A DNA stretch of 64,000 nucleotides from the NCBI GenBank assembly GCA_916613615.1, contig OU744730.1, positions 30,662,815 through 30,726,814 on the forward strand, in the 5' to 3' direction. This document shows positions 31,953 to 43,328 of the stretch, one piece after another (positions within the stretch are counted from its first letter, which is position 1; every line of letters begins with the position of its first letter). The DNA comes from Steromphala cineraria. Lineage: Eukaryota > Mollusca > Gastropoda > Trochida > Trochidae. The translations under genes and the position numbers were made by a program. The notes beneath the pieces are model-generated. The model was not told the DNA's origin. It was given only the letters and a program-made list of their open reading frames with translations, and did not search any database.

Positions 31953-34900
31953 ATTCAGTTATAATTTTGTTCGCGGTTTTAAAGAAAGAACACATAAAAA
32001 TAAAATAAAATATAATTAATATTTCCCTTTTGTTGCATATATCTTTAGCCCAGGTTTTTTTTTTATAGTTTTGTACAAAAAGACATGACAACCTAAAATG
32101 AGTTAAAGATACTGCTTTATTTTGATGCCTGTATGCATCCTTGAAATAATTTTTTCCAATAGATTATTATCAAACAAGTTTTAGTTAAAAAAGTTAAATG
32201 TAATATTTCGAATTAACTGATTAAAAAATTAAAAAGGCAGAATGCATGTCAGTGCTAAGGGATGTATTTTTTGTCTTTTGGCGGATCGTACATGTTTTAT
32301 TGTATTTCATCAAGTGCCAATTTTGTTGAAGATGAAACATAAAGAAACAAATTCTCTCTCTCTGTGTTTGATTTTTAGAGGAATTATAGGAAAAGTTTAA
32401 TGAAATTTAAGACAAAATTACTTTTGTGACTTTGATATTGTTGAAATTGATGAAATTTGGAATTTAATTTTTAACTTTGATGCTAAAAATACTTTAAGGA
32501 AGAATTTTTTTTTAAAAGATTAATGTCACAACGACAATTTTCAAAATATGTATACTTTTATCATATTAAAAGAAATGAAAGTGTTATCCCATTCAAATTG
32601 ATTATGTCATACCCCTTAATGGCCAGTTGTAATGCTCCTAATCAGTAATGACTGCCCTCAACTAGAAGTGCTTAATCAAAGATGGCAAAGATTGACAAAT
32701 ATGCATGTGGTTTAAACACAAAAGAAGGAACCGGATTGGTAAACAACCAAATGTTTATATTTATTCCACGCGGAAATATGCATGTTCTAGTTCGCCTCTA
32801 TAATGTAATAAAAAACCTTTTATTGTGTGTATCTATGAATAAAAAATTGAAACTTTATTACCTTTATTAAAGGCCAGGGTCGAAAATGAAAGTTACAGGA
32901 CGTCAGATTGCACATGCTCAAAACATTGAGGTCTTGTCTTGGGTTATTTTATTGCTTTGAATGTGATATCCCCTGTAGTGAAATCCTCTGAAGAAATGTG
33001 ATTGAAAATACAGAAATTCAAAAACTAATCAAATTTCCACAAATCAGTTTTAAAATCAGTAGCCCAACGTCAGGAATACATGTGGGTATGAATTAACAGA
33101 GACTATATTAAAATCTCGAGTGTTCCTTTGAGTAATATATTACAACTGCATATCACACTTTAAGTTCTTAATAAAATAGACTTGATCTACGTACTCTGAT
33201 TATAGGGCAGTAAATTGTTTTATCTATTTTTTATATCAAAATGTTGGAATGTGTTATTACAACACATTAACTGACATATCAGGTTATATGAATTTACAAC
33301 TGAATTAACTAAGACATTCCAATATTGACGAATTAAATATAATCCAACAATTACCAGTACAAGTGCCTGTACCTGAATACGAAGTACCTGTAGGCAATAC
33401 ACATTTAAAGGGCAGACCCGCGCGAGGACATATTTACTAACGAGACTTTTATAACAGGGCCATAAAAAGTTCAAAGATACAGAGATAATGACTTTTCTTG
33501 ACTTATGCTGGAATATTCCAGCATGGTTAAAAATCTTTACATATCTATTATCGTAATGTGTCTATATCCGTTCCACATACAATTTATAAACATGAAATAA
33601 TTGTAGTATTTTCTGTTTGTGACTTGTAACTTGTTTATGAAGAATGTTCACGTACCACAAAAAGGAAGAAAAAAAAGAAATGTTCACGTTATACAAACGG
33701 TTCAGACATAAAACTATATTAATAATAAGAATATGTGATAAAAGGGAATGTAAATTCAGGAACAAATAACTGACATTCTCAGTAAAATGCATTAAAATGT
33801 AATAACTTTACAAGATAATAATTACAAATAAAGATTCATATATTTGTTGGTCTGTTTTTAATCTTATAAATCACCGAAAATATACAATCATAGAAAAACA
33901 AAACATCATTCACATTCTATTTGTTTTAAAAAGGCATGATTCTGTCTTAGAGACATAAAATAGGTTAAAATGTTAATCCATGTCACAGAGTGTATCTAAT
34001 AACATCTTTATGCAATATTATTATGCTTTATTATATATTCCTGGTGTTTAGGTATTCCTGTTCCAATTTTATTTTATTATTTTAATAACCACTTTGGGAT
34101 TTATGTTTGAAATATGTTGAAAGATAGTTTAAATAAATATTTTCAGTTTCTGGAGTCAGCGTTTGCCTTGATATGTTCATGTGTTTACGTAAGTTAATCA
34201 CAGAGAACCATACCTATAACTACATATATAACTATTAAGATCGTTTATAAAAAATATATTTAGCAACAAACCTTATAGATATAGAGATTACGATATGAGG
34301 AAGAAAAAATCAATTTGTATTATATCAAAAGATAAAAGACGCCATTTATTTTCTGCCAAAATATATGTTAAAATACACACAAGTATACACTAGTGAAGAA
34401 AGTCTAGATAGCATTTGCTTCAGTGGGCTTTTCTTCACTTCTTTATAAAAGATATTTCAGTAAAACAAACATCAAAGACAATCATTTATCATAGTAATTT
34501 GATAGTCACTCATTATGTGAATTGCATATCACCCTTGCTTTTTGAGAAATTATGTTTTACCTACTTCATAAATTGACAAATCAAGTTATATGAATTTGCA
34601 AATCTAATTAGAAAAGAAATCATAATTTTGACATATAAATCGAATTCAGCAACTAAGCATCTGCATTTGCAAACGAGATACATGTAGGCAATACACAAAT
34701 ACTTTGCTGAACCAGGCAGGCACTTCGAGATTTTTATTACAGGGTCATAAAAAGATCAAAGACAGCGAAGTTGTCTTTGTGGCGTTTGTGAGAAGTGTCT
34801 TAAATTATCTTTGAATAACTCAAAACCATGATTTATATTGTTATATATTATAATATGATATATAATAAAATGTGTGGATTATAGATGAATTTCGTTCTAT

Positions 34901-35649
34901 AAATAATATAGATCAATGAATTTCGTTGTATAGATAGATAAATAATATTCACTTATGCCAACTTGAAGTTGCGTGAGATTAACAATCTGTATTTCAGTAC
35001 TTATAAGTAGATTCAAATTTAAATCACATCATTAAGTATTTGCTTGTAAGATATTCGTTCCAGATAACGTTACATACATGTAATATATTTATATGTAGTA
35101 ACTGAGTATTGTTATTTGTTAATAATGGCAATAGTTTTGTCCTATCTTGGTAACTGAAATAGTAAGATATTTTCCTGTAGATGTGTATATACTTCATATA
35201 TCTTCAAGTTAAGATATAACAACATCCTTTAGAATTCTTCATTAAAGGAAATATGAGAAAAAGTAATTACTGGGTCAAATATACTAAACATGGAAATGTA
35301 ATCAGTTCACAACACAATTGTACATGAGACTTATGTATGAGACTTATAAATTACAGTAAATGCATAGTCATAGGGAAAGAAAATGACATTATTATTTGTT
35401 TGGAAAAGGGTTCATTCTGCATTATAAATTAAAGTCTTCAATAAAGTGGAAAACAATAAATAAAAAGTAGATGCATCTGGACGCATTCTAGGTCCTAGGT
35501 ACATGACATAATATTCGAAAATAACATACCGTTTACAGAGAATAAAAATAATTAATGCAGAAACCTTTCAAACAGTGTGACTACGGACCCGTCCTGCGTT
35601 GAACATTATTGATATGTTAACAACACAACTTGGCACATGAGAGAAGAGG
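31953..35649. other. Long AT-rich gene-free stretch with a diverged duplication
   Basis: No coding sequence recognised in 3.7 kb. Two diverged direct copies lie at about 33262-33480 and 34570-34770. They share ATCAGGTTATATGAATTT-type sequence, GTAGGCAATACACA and CAGGGCCATAAAAAG-type sequence. GCATATCACCCTTG occurs at 34527 and again at 42351. Otherwise featureless. Confidence 0.55.
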
Positions 35650-36354
35650 ATGTTGTTGGATTGGGGTTTAACGTCTTCTTCACCATACGGTGATGTCGCC
35701 GACGTTGGGTCTAAGCCTGAGTTATTTCCAAAAAAAGGGGCATGAAATTTAGAATAGGTCTTAGGCACCCAAATAAAATTAATAAAAGTTCTAAAGTGGT
35801 TAAAATTAATTTAGAATTTGGAATAGAGTGAGGGGGGGGGGCTGATTTTATGAATAGTCAGTAAATAAATAGTGCTGTGAAATGGCGTGGTACCTGAAAG
35901 AGATAGAAAGAATATATTATGTATGGGAAATTATATTGAAGTAAAAAGGTTTAATATAGTATTTGAGATGGTATTTTTAATTGTGATAAGATAAAATTGT
36001 ATTTGAATAATTGTGTTTGAATTGTATTTATATTTATTTGTAATTAGTAATGTTTTATATCTAAATTTATTGATAATTGAGTGAATGGAGTAATACTTAT
36101 CTTTTTGGTTTGATATACTTAGTCTGTTATTTGCTGTTGTTTCCAGCGTTGGTATCTTCGCAATGTGCGTTTTTTCTTTCTTGAAGGTCGTCTGACTGGT
36201 ATTGTACCTATGTAAAGTGCAGGGGGTAGTCTAACCATACACTTAAGGTACAATACCTGTCCTCCCCACTGAACCCGATTAAGAAGCAGGCAGTGAGGGT
36301 TTTGAGGTTTGCTACTGGGAAAATTACCAGTTATAATTTAGTGAAGTGCCGGAG
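35650..36354 (-). mobile_element. Solo 3' UTR of LINE 2 family (5'-truncated copy)
   Basis: Inverted copy of the 3' untranslated region found at about 41033-41745 downstream of the LINE 2 ORF. It runs from the GTTGTTG tail (35651) through GGGGTTTAACGTC, a G-run and GGTACAATACC to CCAGTTATAATTTAG (about 36340). The two copies differ by scattered substitutions, so they are separate insertions of different age or from different sources. No coding part is retained. Confidence 0.85.
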
Positions 36355-37334
36355 GAGTTTGACACTGAGTCATTAATGACAGCAAGCAATCAGTCATGAA
36401 TGGGCACCAACTGGACCCCTGTCACTACACTATGGCTAAAACAACATAATATACACTCTTGGAAATCTCCTATGACTATAAAAACAGGTTAACATCAAAG
36501 ATATTGTAATACATAGAAAAGAAAACATAATTTGTTTGTCACTGAGGTATCAATAAGGATGTTGTGATATCTTAATATGGATTAATTAAGAATTAAGAAG
36601 AGTTTATCTCCATCAATTGAATTAACTGTGATATTAGACACGGATTAATCAAGAGTATTAATTCATAAGATGTGAATCTCATATGATTACAAAGACTCTG
36701 TCATGATGTTATTAATGTGCATTTGATGGAATATTGATACTCATAGCCCCATTTCTTAAGTGAGAAAAGTTTGGGCAAACCAGTAAATAATGAGATTAGC
36801 GCCTCATGAACACGTGGGATCGTCTGAAATATGCCTTTCAAATTTATTAAAATCTAATTCACAGTGGTAGACATTGAGGATTATATGCACCAATAACATA
36901 ATACAAGATAAATAATTAACTGAAAATAAACACAATGATATAATATTTATTAATCCAGATTCAGTTTTTATATAATGAGGTATTTTACTTGCAATTCAGG
37001 GTTTTACTTTATCTGTATAAAAATGTAATTTGTCTTGGGTTGTTTTTTTTGGGGTTTCTGAAAAGTTTAAAGCTTTATTGGTTGTTTTCCTAGATGCTTT
37101 TTACAATTATTTTTCTTCAACTTTGCATATGTCAGAGTGTTCAACATCAAGCTTATCTATGTTAGCCGTTAATTGGGAACTGTTATTGTAACAATCAGCC
37201 CTCGTTAGCCCCTGCTGTCAAGTTGACAATATATCACAGATTGGCACCTGCTGTGTATACAGACTTACAGGTGGGCATACTCAAGCTATTGCTTGTCACG
37301 TGTCTCTCTTATAACAATATGATGCAGTATCTGA
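36355..37334. other. Gene-free stretch
   Basis: AT-rich. ATTAATGTGCATTTGATGG at about 36712 recurs in direct orientation at 41872, on the other side of LINE 2. About 37140-37315 is the inverted partner of 28997-29195. Confidence 0.5.
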
Positions 37335-37337
37335 TTA

Positions 37338-40300
37338 TTGAAATCCGAATGGTTAAGAGGTACAGTCATACAAAAATGGTTAGAGGATAACAAACTTATT
37401 ATTCTCAACAATGGCGAACCTACTTTTCACAGGCTAACACAAGGAATATACACCACAATAGATCTTAGCATTATTACACCAGACCTAGTTAATGATGCTA
37501 GTTTATATGTTCATGACGACAGTTGGGGAAGTGATCACTTCCCACTATTCACCACATTAAAGAATAACAATACACAACAGGCACAAAAAAACAATACCCA
37601 TAACAGCTGGAATTTTAACAAAGCAAATTGGGGAATATTTCAAAATATTTGTGAGCAAAACCTAAACAATGATGTAAAAGACGAAGATGTTAACATATAC
37701 AACAAAAATATCACCGAGGTGATTATAAATGCTGCTAACCTAGCCATTCCAACCAAAAGAACTCACAAACATATACCTGTACCATGGTGGAATGAAGAAA
37801 TTATGCAAGCAAGAAAAGAAAGAAAACTGCTCAGGAAAAAAGCTAAAAAGGATAAAAAGTTAATACAACAAGCGGCAGCAGCTAGAAATAAGGTTAAAAC
37901 TTTAATAAGTAAGGCAAAAATCCAATCATGGAAAAAGATGTGTAGCACATTAGATATCAAATCTAACTCAAGGCAAGTCTGGAAAAAGATTAATGTCTTT
38001 AGAGGCAAAAGCACTAAATCCCACATTCCAAGTATCAACAACAGCAAAAACAAACTGGAAAAAATAGACAATTTATGCAAACAATTCTCACAAGCAAGCT
38101 CAACCAATAACTACAAAACTGCTTTTCAAGAAAAAGTAAAAAATACACAACCTTGTCCGAAGGACAAAAACAAGTCAGACTTATGGTACAACATGCCATT
38201 CACAATATCAGAACTTAACAATGTTGTAAATAATAAAAAAGGAACAGCCTCTGGTATTGATCAAACCAGTTACACAATGCTTAAACGTCTTCCCTATAAA
38301 TGCAAACAAGTGTTATTAGATTTCTACAATAAATTATGGAAAGACGGCAAATTACCAACAGACTGGAAAGAAAGTCTTATTATACCATTACACAAACAGG
38401 GAAAAGACCCTACCAAATCCGATTCATATAGACCAGTCTCCTTAACATCTAATCTATGTAAAACACTCGAAGCTATGGCAACGAAAAGATTACAACACTA
38501 TCTAGAAACTAACGAATTGATAACACAGAATCAATCAGGATATAGAAAATCCTATAGCACCACTGATCATATTGTTAGATTACAACACTCTATCAGACAA
38601 GCTCAACAAAATAATAAATTTACTACAGCAGTCTTTCTAGACTTTAGTAAAGCATTTGAAATGGTCTGGAAAACAGGCTTGATACAAAAAGTTAAGAAAA
38701 AGGGCATACAAGGGGAAATGCTAAACTTTATAAACGACTTTATGTCAGACAGAACTTTTCGTCTTAAAACAGATGATCAAATATCAGACAACTACAATTT
38801 AGAAAATGGAACCCCACAAGGTAGTATCATATCACCAACATTGTTCAATATCATGATAGATGATCTATTTCACAAACTACCGAAACAAGTGAACACCTCA
38901 CAATTCGCTGATGATGGGGCCCTTTGGGTCAGTCACAAACATCAACATGTAGCTGCAGAAATATTACAAAAAGCCTTAATCAAAGTAAATGAATGGACCC
39001 AAAACTGGGGATTTAAATTATCCACAAGCAAAACTGTATCAATTCTCTTTCGGCCAACACCCAGAGCCGATTGCAGACCACTGAAATTATACATTAATGA
39101 AGAACCATTAGACCAAGTTAAATATGTCAAATTCTTAGGCATAATCTTTGATGAATATCTAACATGGAATCAACATATTGTTGAACTGTCACAAAGATGC
39201 AAAAAAGATCTCAATATATTACGAATGCTTTCTCACACCAGGTGGGGCAGCAGCAAGGAAATGTTACTCTTGCTATATAAATCTCTGATTAAATCCAAAC
39301 TGCACTATGGAGCAGAAGCTTGGTGTGACACTAGTCAAACCAACATACAAAAGCTAAAAACCATACAAAATCAAGCTTACAGATATATATCAGGATGCCT
39401 AAGTGGCACATCAATGGAACTAGTCAGACATGAACTAGGCGAACTCCCGCTAGAAAAAGAATGGGAAGATAATATTACCAACTATATTGTTAGATCAAAG
39501 CATAAGCCATGTTTACAAAATATTATCACACGAAAAAAGCAAATAATGACTAAAAGAGTAAAAAAAATACCAACACCATTTGGTGTTACCATGAAAAAAC
39601 ACATAGACAAATATGACCTTGATACAATAGACGTTATTTCTGACCCATATACCAAGCATATCCTAAAACCTCCAGACGTCCCCGATATCCAAGTCGATAT
39701 CAAATTGAAAGACCTCATAGACAAAAATAATCCAAAACCTAGTGACCTCAGTAACACTCAAGTCTATATAGAACAAAACTACAATCAAACTGATTACATT
39801 CAAATCTTTACTGACGGTTCTAAAGATGAAAAAGGAAGAGTAGGCTCTGGGATAGCCTTCACTCACACAGGTGATGAAGATATATCCCTTAAACTACCAG
39901 ACAAAACCTCTATCTTCACAGCTGAACTTGTAGCTATTCGACAAGCACTCATTATCAGTAAAGGCTACAAACACAAAAATATAGCTATATTTACAGATTC
40001 ACTCAGCTCACTGCAAGCTATACAAAACAAAACGGAAAAAAATAGTCATGAACTTCTACACCAAATTTACCAGGGGTATAATTATCTAACTCAGGATAAC
40101 AACAATGTTAGATTTATATGGGTGCCTTCCCACATAGGCCTAACAGGCAACGAAAGAGCCGACCGAGCAGCAAAAGCAGGTCTAACCCACAGCAATAATG
40201 TCAACATACCATTTACTAAAAAAGAAATTAAGAGCATTGTTAAATCAATTAGAACGAATGAATACAACACAAACTATAAAGGCAAATGGGGACATACCCA

Positions 40301-40637
40301 GTACTATCAAGTACAACCTACAAAAGTTACAAAGGTTAAAAACTTCCACAACTTTAGAAGGGTTGATGTAGCCATAACTAGACTTAGGCTTAACAATGTT
40401 CGCAATGGGGTTTATCTCCACAAAATAGGGAAAGCACCAAATAATCTATGCAATCAATGTAATGTCGAAGACACCATACATCACATTCTGTTTCAATGTG
40501 ATAAATACAAAAAACACAGGGGACAACTCCTTGAAAATGTAAGCGCTAACAACCCACAAGAACTGTTAGCCAATGCTAAAAATTACCAGTACCTTTCAGT
40601 ATTCCTACTACAAACCAAATTGTATAAAACATTATAA
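37338..40637 (+). CDS. LINE ORF2: endonuclease end, reverse transcriptase, RNase H
   Basis: About 1,099 codons without a stop; the first codon is TTG, so the true start lay upstream and is lost. Residues 1-75 are the end of an exonuclease/endonuclease domain (VIQKWLEDNKLIILNNGEPT and GSDHFPL). RT motifs follow: WKESLIIPLHKQGKDP, SYRPVSLTSN, FLDFSKAFEMVW, GTPQGSIISPTLFNIMIDDL, then the catalytic FADDGALW at about 523. An RNase H domain occupies about 820-945: IFTDGSKDEKG, AELVAIRQAL, IFTDSLSSLQAI and WVPSHIGLTGNERAD, with the expected D-E-D-D residues. A cysteine/histidine knuckle (CNQCNVEDTIHHILFQC) lies at about 1038-1054. RNase H places it in the I/R1/Nimb/ingi group (inference). The frame is unbroken, so the copy is young, but it lacks most of the endonuclease. 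Confidence 0.9.
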   Translation: MKSEWLRGTVIQKWLEDNKLIILNNGEPTFHRLTQGIYTTIDLSIITPDLVNDASLYVHDDSWGSDHFPLFTTLKNNNTQQAQKNNTHNSWNFNKANWGIFQNICEQNLNNDVKDEDVNIYNKNITEVIINAANLAIPTKRTHKHIPVPWWNEEIMQARKERKLLRKKAKKDKKLIQQAAAARNKVKTLISKAKIQSWKKMCSTLDIKSNSRQVWKKINVFRGKSTKSHIPSINNSKNKLEKIDNLCKQFSQASSTNNYKTAFQEKVKNTQPCPKDKNKSDLWYNMPFTISELNNVVNNKKGTASGIDQTSYTMLKRLPYKCKQVLLDFYNKLWKDGKLPTDWKESLIIPLHKQGKDPTKSDSYRPVSLTSNLCKTLEAMATKRLQHYLETNELITQNQSGYRKSYSTTDHIVRLQHSIRQAQQNNKFTTAVFLDFSKAFEMVWKTGLIQKVKKKGIQGEMLNFINDFMSDRTFRLKTDDQISDNYNLENGTPQGSIISPTLFNIMIDDLFHKLPKQVNTSQFADDGALWVSHKHQHVAAEILQKALIKVNEWTQNWGFKLSTSKTVSILFRPTPRADCRPLKLYINEEPLDQVKYVKFLGIIFDEYLTWNQHIVELSQRCKKDLNILRMLSHTRWGSSKEMLLLLYKSLIKSKLHYGAEAWCDTSQTNIQKLKTIQNQAYRYISGCLSGTSMELVRHELGELPLEKEWEDNITNYIVRSKHKPCLQNIITRKKQIMTKRVKKIPTPFGVTMKKHIDKYDLDTIDVISDPYTKHILKPPDVPDIQVDIKLKDLIDKNNPKPSDLSNTQVYIEQNYNQTDYIQIFTDGSKDEKGRVGSGIAFTHTGDEDISLKLPDKTSIFTAELVAIRQALIISKGYKHKNIAIFTDSLSSLQAIQNKTEKNSHELLHQIYQGYNYLTQDNNNVRFIWVPSHIGLTGNERADRAAKAGLTHSNNVNIPFTKKEIKSIVKSIRTNEYNTNYKGKWGHTQYYQVQPTKVTKVKNFHNFRRVDVAITRLRLNNVRNGVYLHKIGKAPNNLCNQCNVEDTIHHILFQCDKYKKHRGQLLENVSANNPQELLANAKNYQYLSVFLLQTKLYKTL

Positions 40638-41745
40638 TTAATAACCACCTAGCCTTACACCCAATCTCCTAACCATTACCTACCCCTCATCCCCTACCCA
40701 ATTTAAGGGTCACTAAACCCTAACAACCACCCCACGGGTAAAACTCCCAGAAGGACCCTACGGAAGCGAGACTGATCTCTTAAACCTCCTTCTTCTGGTA
40801 AGTGTTGGTCATGGCGACCCACGACCAGAGCTGGTTGGTGAGATAGGTTCACGATATACATTACCTCGGGACCACTCGCGCAAGCCTATACAAACAGGCG
40901 CGTAGGCTCCCGACGGGAGATTTCCACCTTATACCTAAAATAATATTTACCACTCCCATATTTGGGATAACTGGTAGGACTTGGCACAGGGCAAAATGGT
41001 TAAAACTCTTCATTAAAAGTGCACGGTGTGGCTACCCCCGGCACTTTACTAAATTATAACTGGTAATTTTCCCAGTAGCAAACCTCAAAACCCTCACTGC
41101 CTGCTTCTTAATCGGGTTCAGTGGGGAGGACAGGTATTGTACCTTAAGTGTATGGTTAGACTACCCCCTGCACTTTACATAGGTACAATACCAGTTAGAC
41201 GACCTGCAAGAAAGAAAAAACGCACATTGCGAAGATACCAACGCTGGAAACAACAGCAAATAACAGACTAAGTATATCAAACCAAAAAGATAAGTATTAC
41301 TCCATTCACTCAATTATCAATAAATTTAATTATAAAACATTACTAATTACAAATAAATATAAATACAATTCAAACACAATTATTCAACTACAATTTTATT
41401 TTATCACAATTAAAAATACCATCTCAAATACTACTTTAAACCTTTTTACCTCAATATAATTTCCCATACATAATATATGCTTTCTATCTCTTTCAGGTAC
41501 CACGCCATTTAACACCACTATTTATTTTCTTACTATTCATAAAATCAGCCCCCCCCCCCTCACTCTATTCCAAATTCTAAATTAATTTTAACCACTTTAG
41601 AACTTTTATTAATTTTACTTGGGTGTCTAAGACCTATTCTAAATTTCATGCCCCCTTTTTTGGAAATAATTCAGACTTAGACCCCACGTCGGCGACATCA
41701 CCGTGTGGTGAGGAAGACGTTAAACCCCAATCCAACAACAACAAG
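40638..41745 (+). other. LINE 2 3' untranslated region
   Basis: C-rich just after the stop, then sequence shared inverted with 35650-36354 from about 41033 onward. Contains a poly-C run near 41552 and ends with CAATCCAACAACAAC. Confidence 0.8.
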
Positions 41746-42584
41746 AACCAATGAGATGATTTTAGCTAAATGTCTGCATTGACCTATGTACCCGACCTGA
41801 TCATTGTTGAAATTACCTTTGAAGACAGAGGCCAAAATGTGTTGCTTTATCTGATCAAATCAGTGATGCATTAATGTGCATTTGATGGAATATTGGTACT
41901 CATATTCGGAAAAGGTAAGTTTCACATGCTTTTGCAGCCTATCTTTTGGCAAACTTGGTAATTTGATATGTAGTTTGTATATATGGTTGCCATGTATTTT
42001 AATTGTTTGATATCGAAATTTGAAAGATTGTTACTATGTCAAATACATTAGATTACTTTGTCCCTTTGTAACAAAAAGATAAGGAAGAACAATGTATGTT
42101 TTGTTTAAACATTTTTTAACAAATTAATCATGCAATTATTTTGGTAAACGTAGAAGCATGATAAATGAAGTAAGTACATATGAAATAGACAAAAAGATAT
42201 TTACAAATTTACAGATAAGCTCAAATTATAAAATATCTTATCTATCACTAGTTTTTTTATCAAAAGGTTTTTGTAAAACAAATAAAAATGCAATATGTCT
42301 TATATTTCAGAGAAAAATTATTACAATTGTTATTTGATTGACACTTAATTGCATATCACCCTTGTTTTTATATACAAATATTCAAATAAGTTAAATTTGA
42401 TTTTGTAATTTTCAATGGGTAATATTTTTCTTAAATTTGATACTGAAATATCGTTAGCCTACACAAGTTAAATTAAAGGACTTACTGATATTCAAACGTT
42501 CATTCTTGTTAATATTTGCTGAAATATATAACGATTATAAACTGATTCATGTTTGTGAAACCCCATACTTGTAAGAAGGGCATT
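41746..42584. other. Gene-free stretch
   Basis: AT-rich. Holds the second ATTAATGTGCATTTGATGG copy (41872), the inverted partner of the 28709 motif (about 41980-42000) and GCATATCACCCTTG (42351). Confidence 0.5.
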
Positions 42585-42907
42585 ATTTTAATGGGATGCG
42601 GTGAACTCGTAGACAAAACCGGCTCGTAGACACGAAATCCGGTGAACTCGTAGACAAATTGAGAAGTGATCTCGTAGACAGGTTTTCAAATAGGATTTGT
42701 ACTAATAGTAACCAACTTATATTTATCAAATTCACGCTATTGAACACTCATAGGTTGGGTTAAACAAATAAAGAGAATAAAATCTAAATTTGTTGTGTTT
42801 TGAACTATTAAATGAATTTGTTTACAAATATATTGAGTCAAACAATTAATTTTAATCCACTTGCATGAGTAGAAGAGACTCAAACTTACCTGTAAAAACA
42901 CCTATAG

Positions 42908-42915
42908 TATATAAA
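42908..42915 (+). promoter_or_regulatory. TATA box of the Mutator-like gene
   Basis: TATATAAA 36 bp before the ATG at 42951. A start site near 42938 would leave a very short 5' UTR. Confidence 0.5.
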
Positions 42916-42950
42916 CCACAAATTTGAATTCAAATTCATTCGACATCAAC

Positions 42951-43124
42951 ATGGCTTTCTGCGTTGTATGTACGAACGAAGTTAGACCGAGACAGCATGC
43001 TATCCAGTGTGACAGATGTGACCTTTGGCAGCACCGAACTTGTGAAACGGGAATGGATCTCAAGACTTACAGACAGCTGACCAAGGGAATAATCGATTTT
43101 TACATAAAGCTAACAACATTCAAG
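42951..43124 (+). pseudogene. Zinc-finger (PHD-like) first exon of a MULE-type gene
   Basis: The ATG at 42951 opens MAFCVVC, followed by RPRQHAIQCDRCDLWQHRTC and TYRQLTKG. The pattern C-x2-C, then C-x2-C, then H-x2-C is the first two-thirds of a PHD-like finger. In invertebrate Mutator-like transposases this N-terminal finger normally continues with W-x-C-x2-C and is followed by a FLYWCH finger and MULE transposase domain. Here the last cysteine pair is missing and sequence after codon 44 is non-homologous. A donor (CAAG then GTAAAG) occurs after codon 58, and without splicing the frame stops at 43148. It is a remnant, but it ties the tandem-motif elements to the Mutator superfamily (family link from memory, hence inference). 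Confidence 0.6.
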
Positions 43125-43328
43125 GTAAAGTTAGTCATATTCTCGTGATCAGTTTTCATGCAACATAATATGAAATATTATAAACGTCAAGGATAATTAA
43201 AAATAATACTCAATATTGACTTAGAAATACAAATTAATTACTGTCTACGAGATCACTGTCTACGAGATTGTTTTGTCTGCGAAATTCCCGTGTCTACGAG
43301 CCGGTTTTGTCTACGACTTCATTTTAAT

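Larger units (their letters stand above)
37335..41745 (+). mobile_element. LINE 2, RNase H-type non-LTR retrotransposon, 5'-truncated
   Basis: It starts abruptly inside the endonuclease coding region (junction near 37335), has one long ORF to 40637 and a 1.1 kb 3' UTR, and ends in CAACAACAACAAG at about 41733-41745. Truncation at the 5' end is the normal outcome of target-primed reverse transcription. No target duplication was recognised. Confidence 0.85.
42593..43320 (+). mobile_element. Mutator-like element 3 with tandem-motif arms, deletion derivative
   Basis: The left arm (42593-42682) has repeated CTCGTAGACA units separated by AACCGG- or TGATCT-like spacers. The right arm (43240-43320) carries them inverted (TGTCTACGAG). 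A perfect 8 bp duplication ATTTTAAT lies at 42585-42592 and 43321-43328. Inside is a TATA box and one zinc-finger exon, but no transposase domain, so this is an internally deleted copy of an autonomous element. Confidence 0.85.

Noticed and set aside
35650..41745. DNA transposon with 700 bp terminal inverted repeats
   Set aside because: The right arm is the 3' UTR of a LINE and the left arm a truncated copy of the same UTR ending in the same (CAA)n-type tail. The enclosed protein is a retrotransposon RT, not a transposase.
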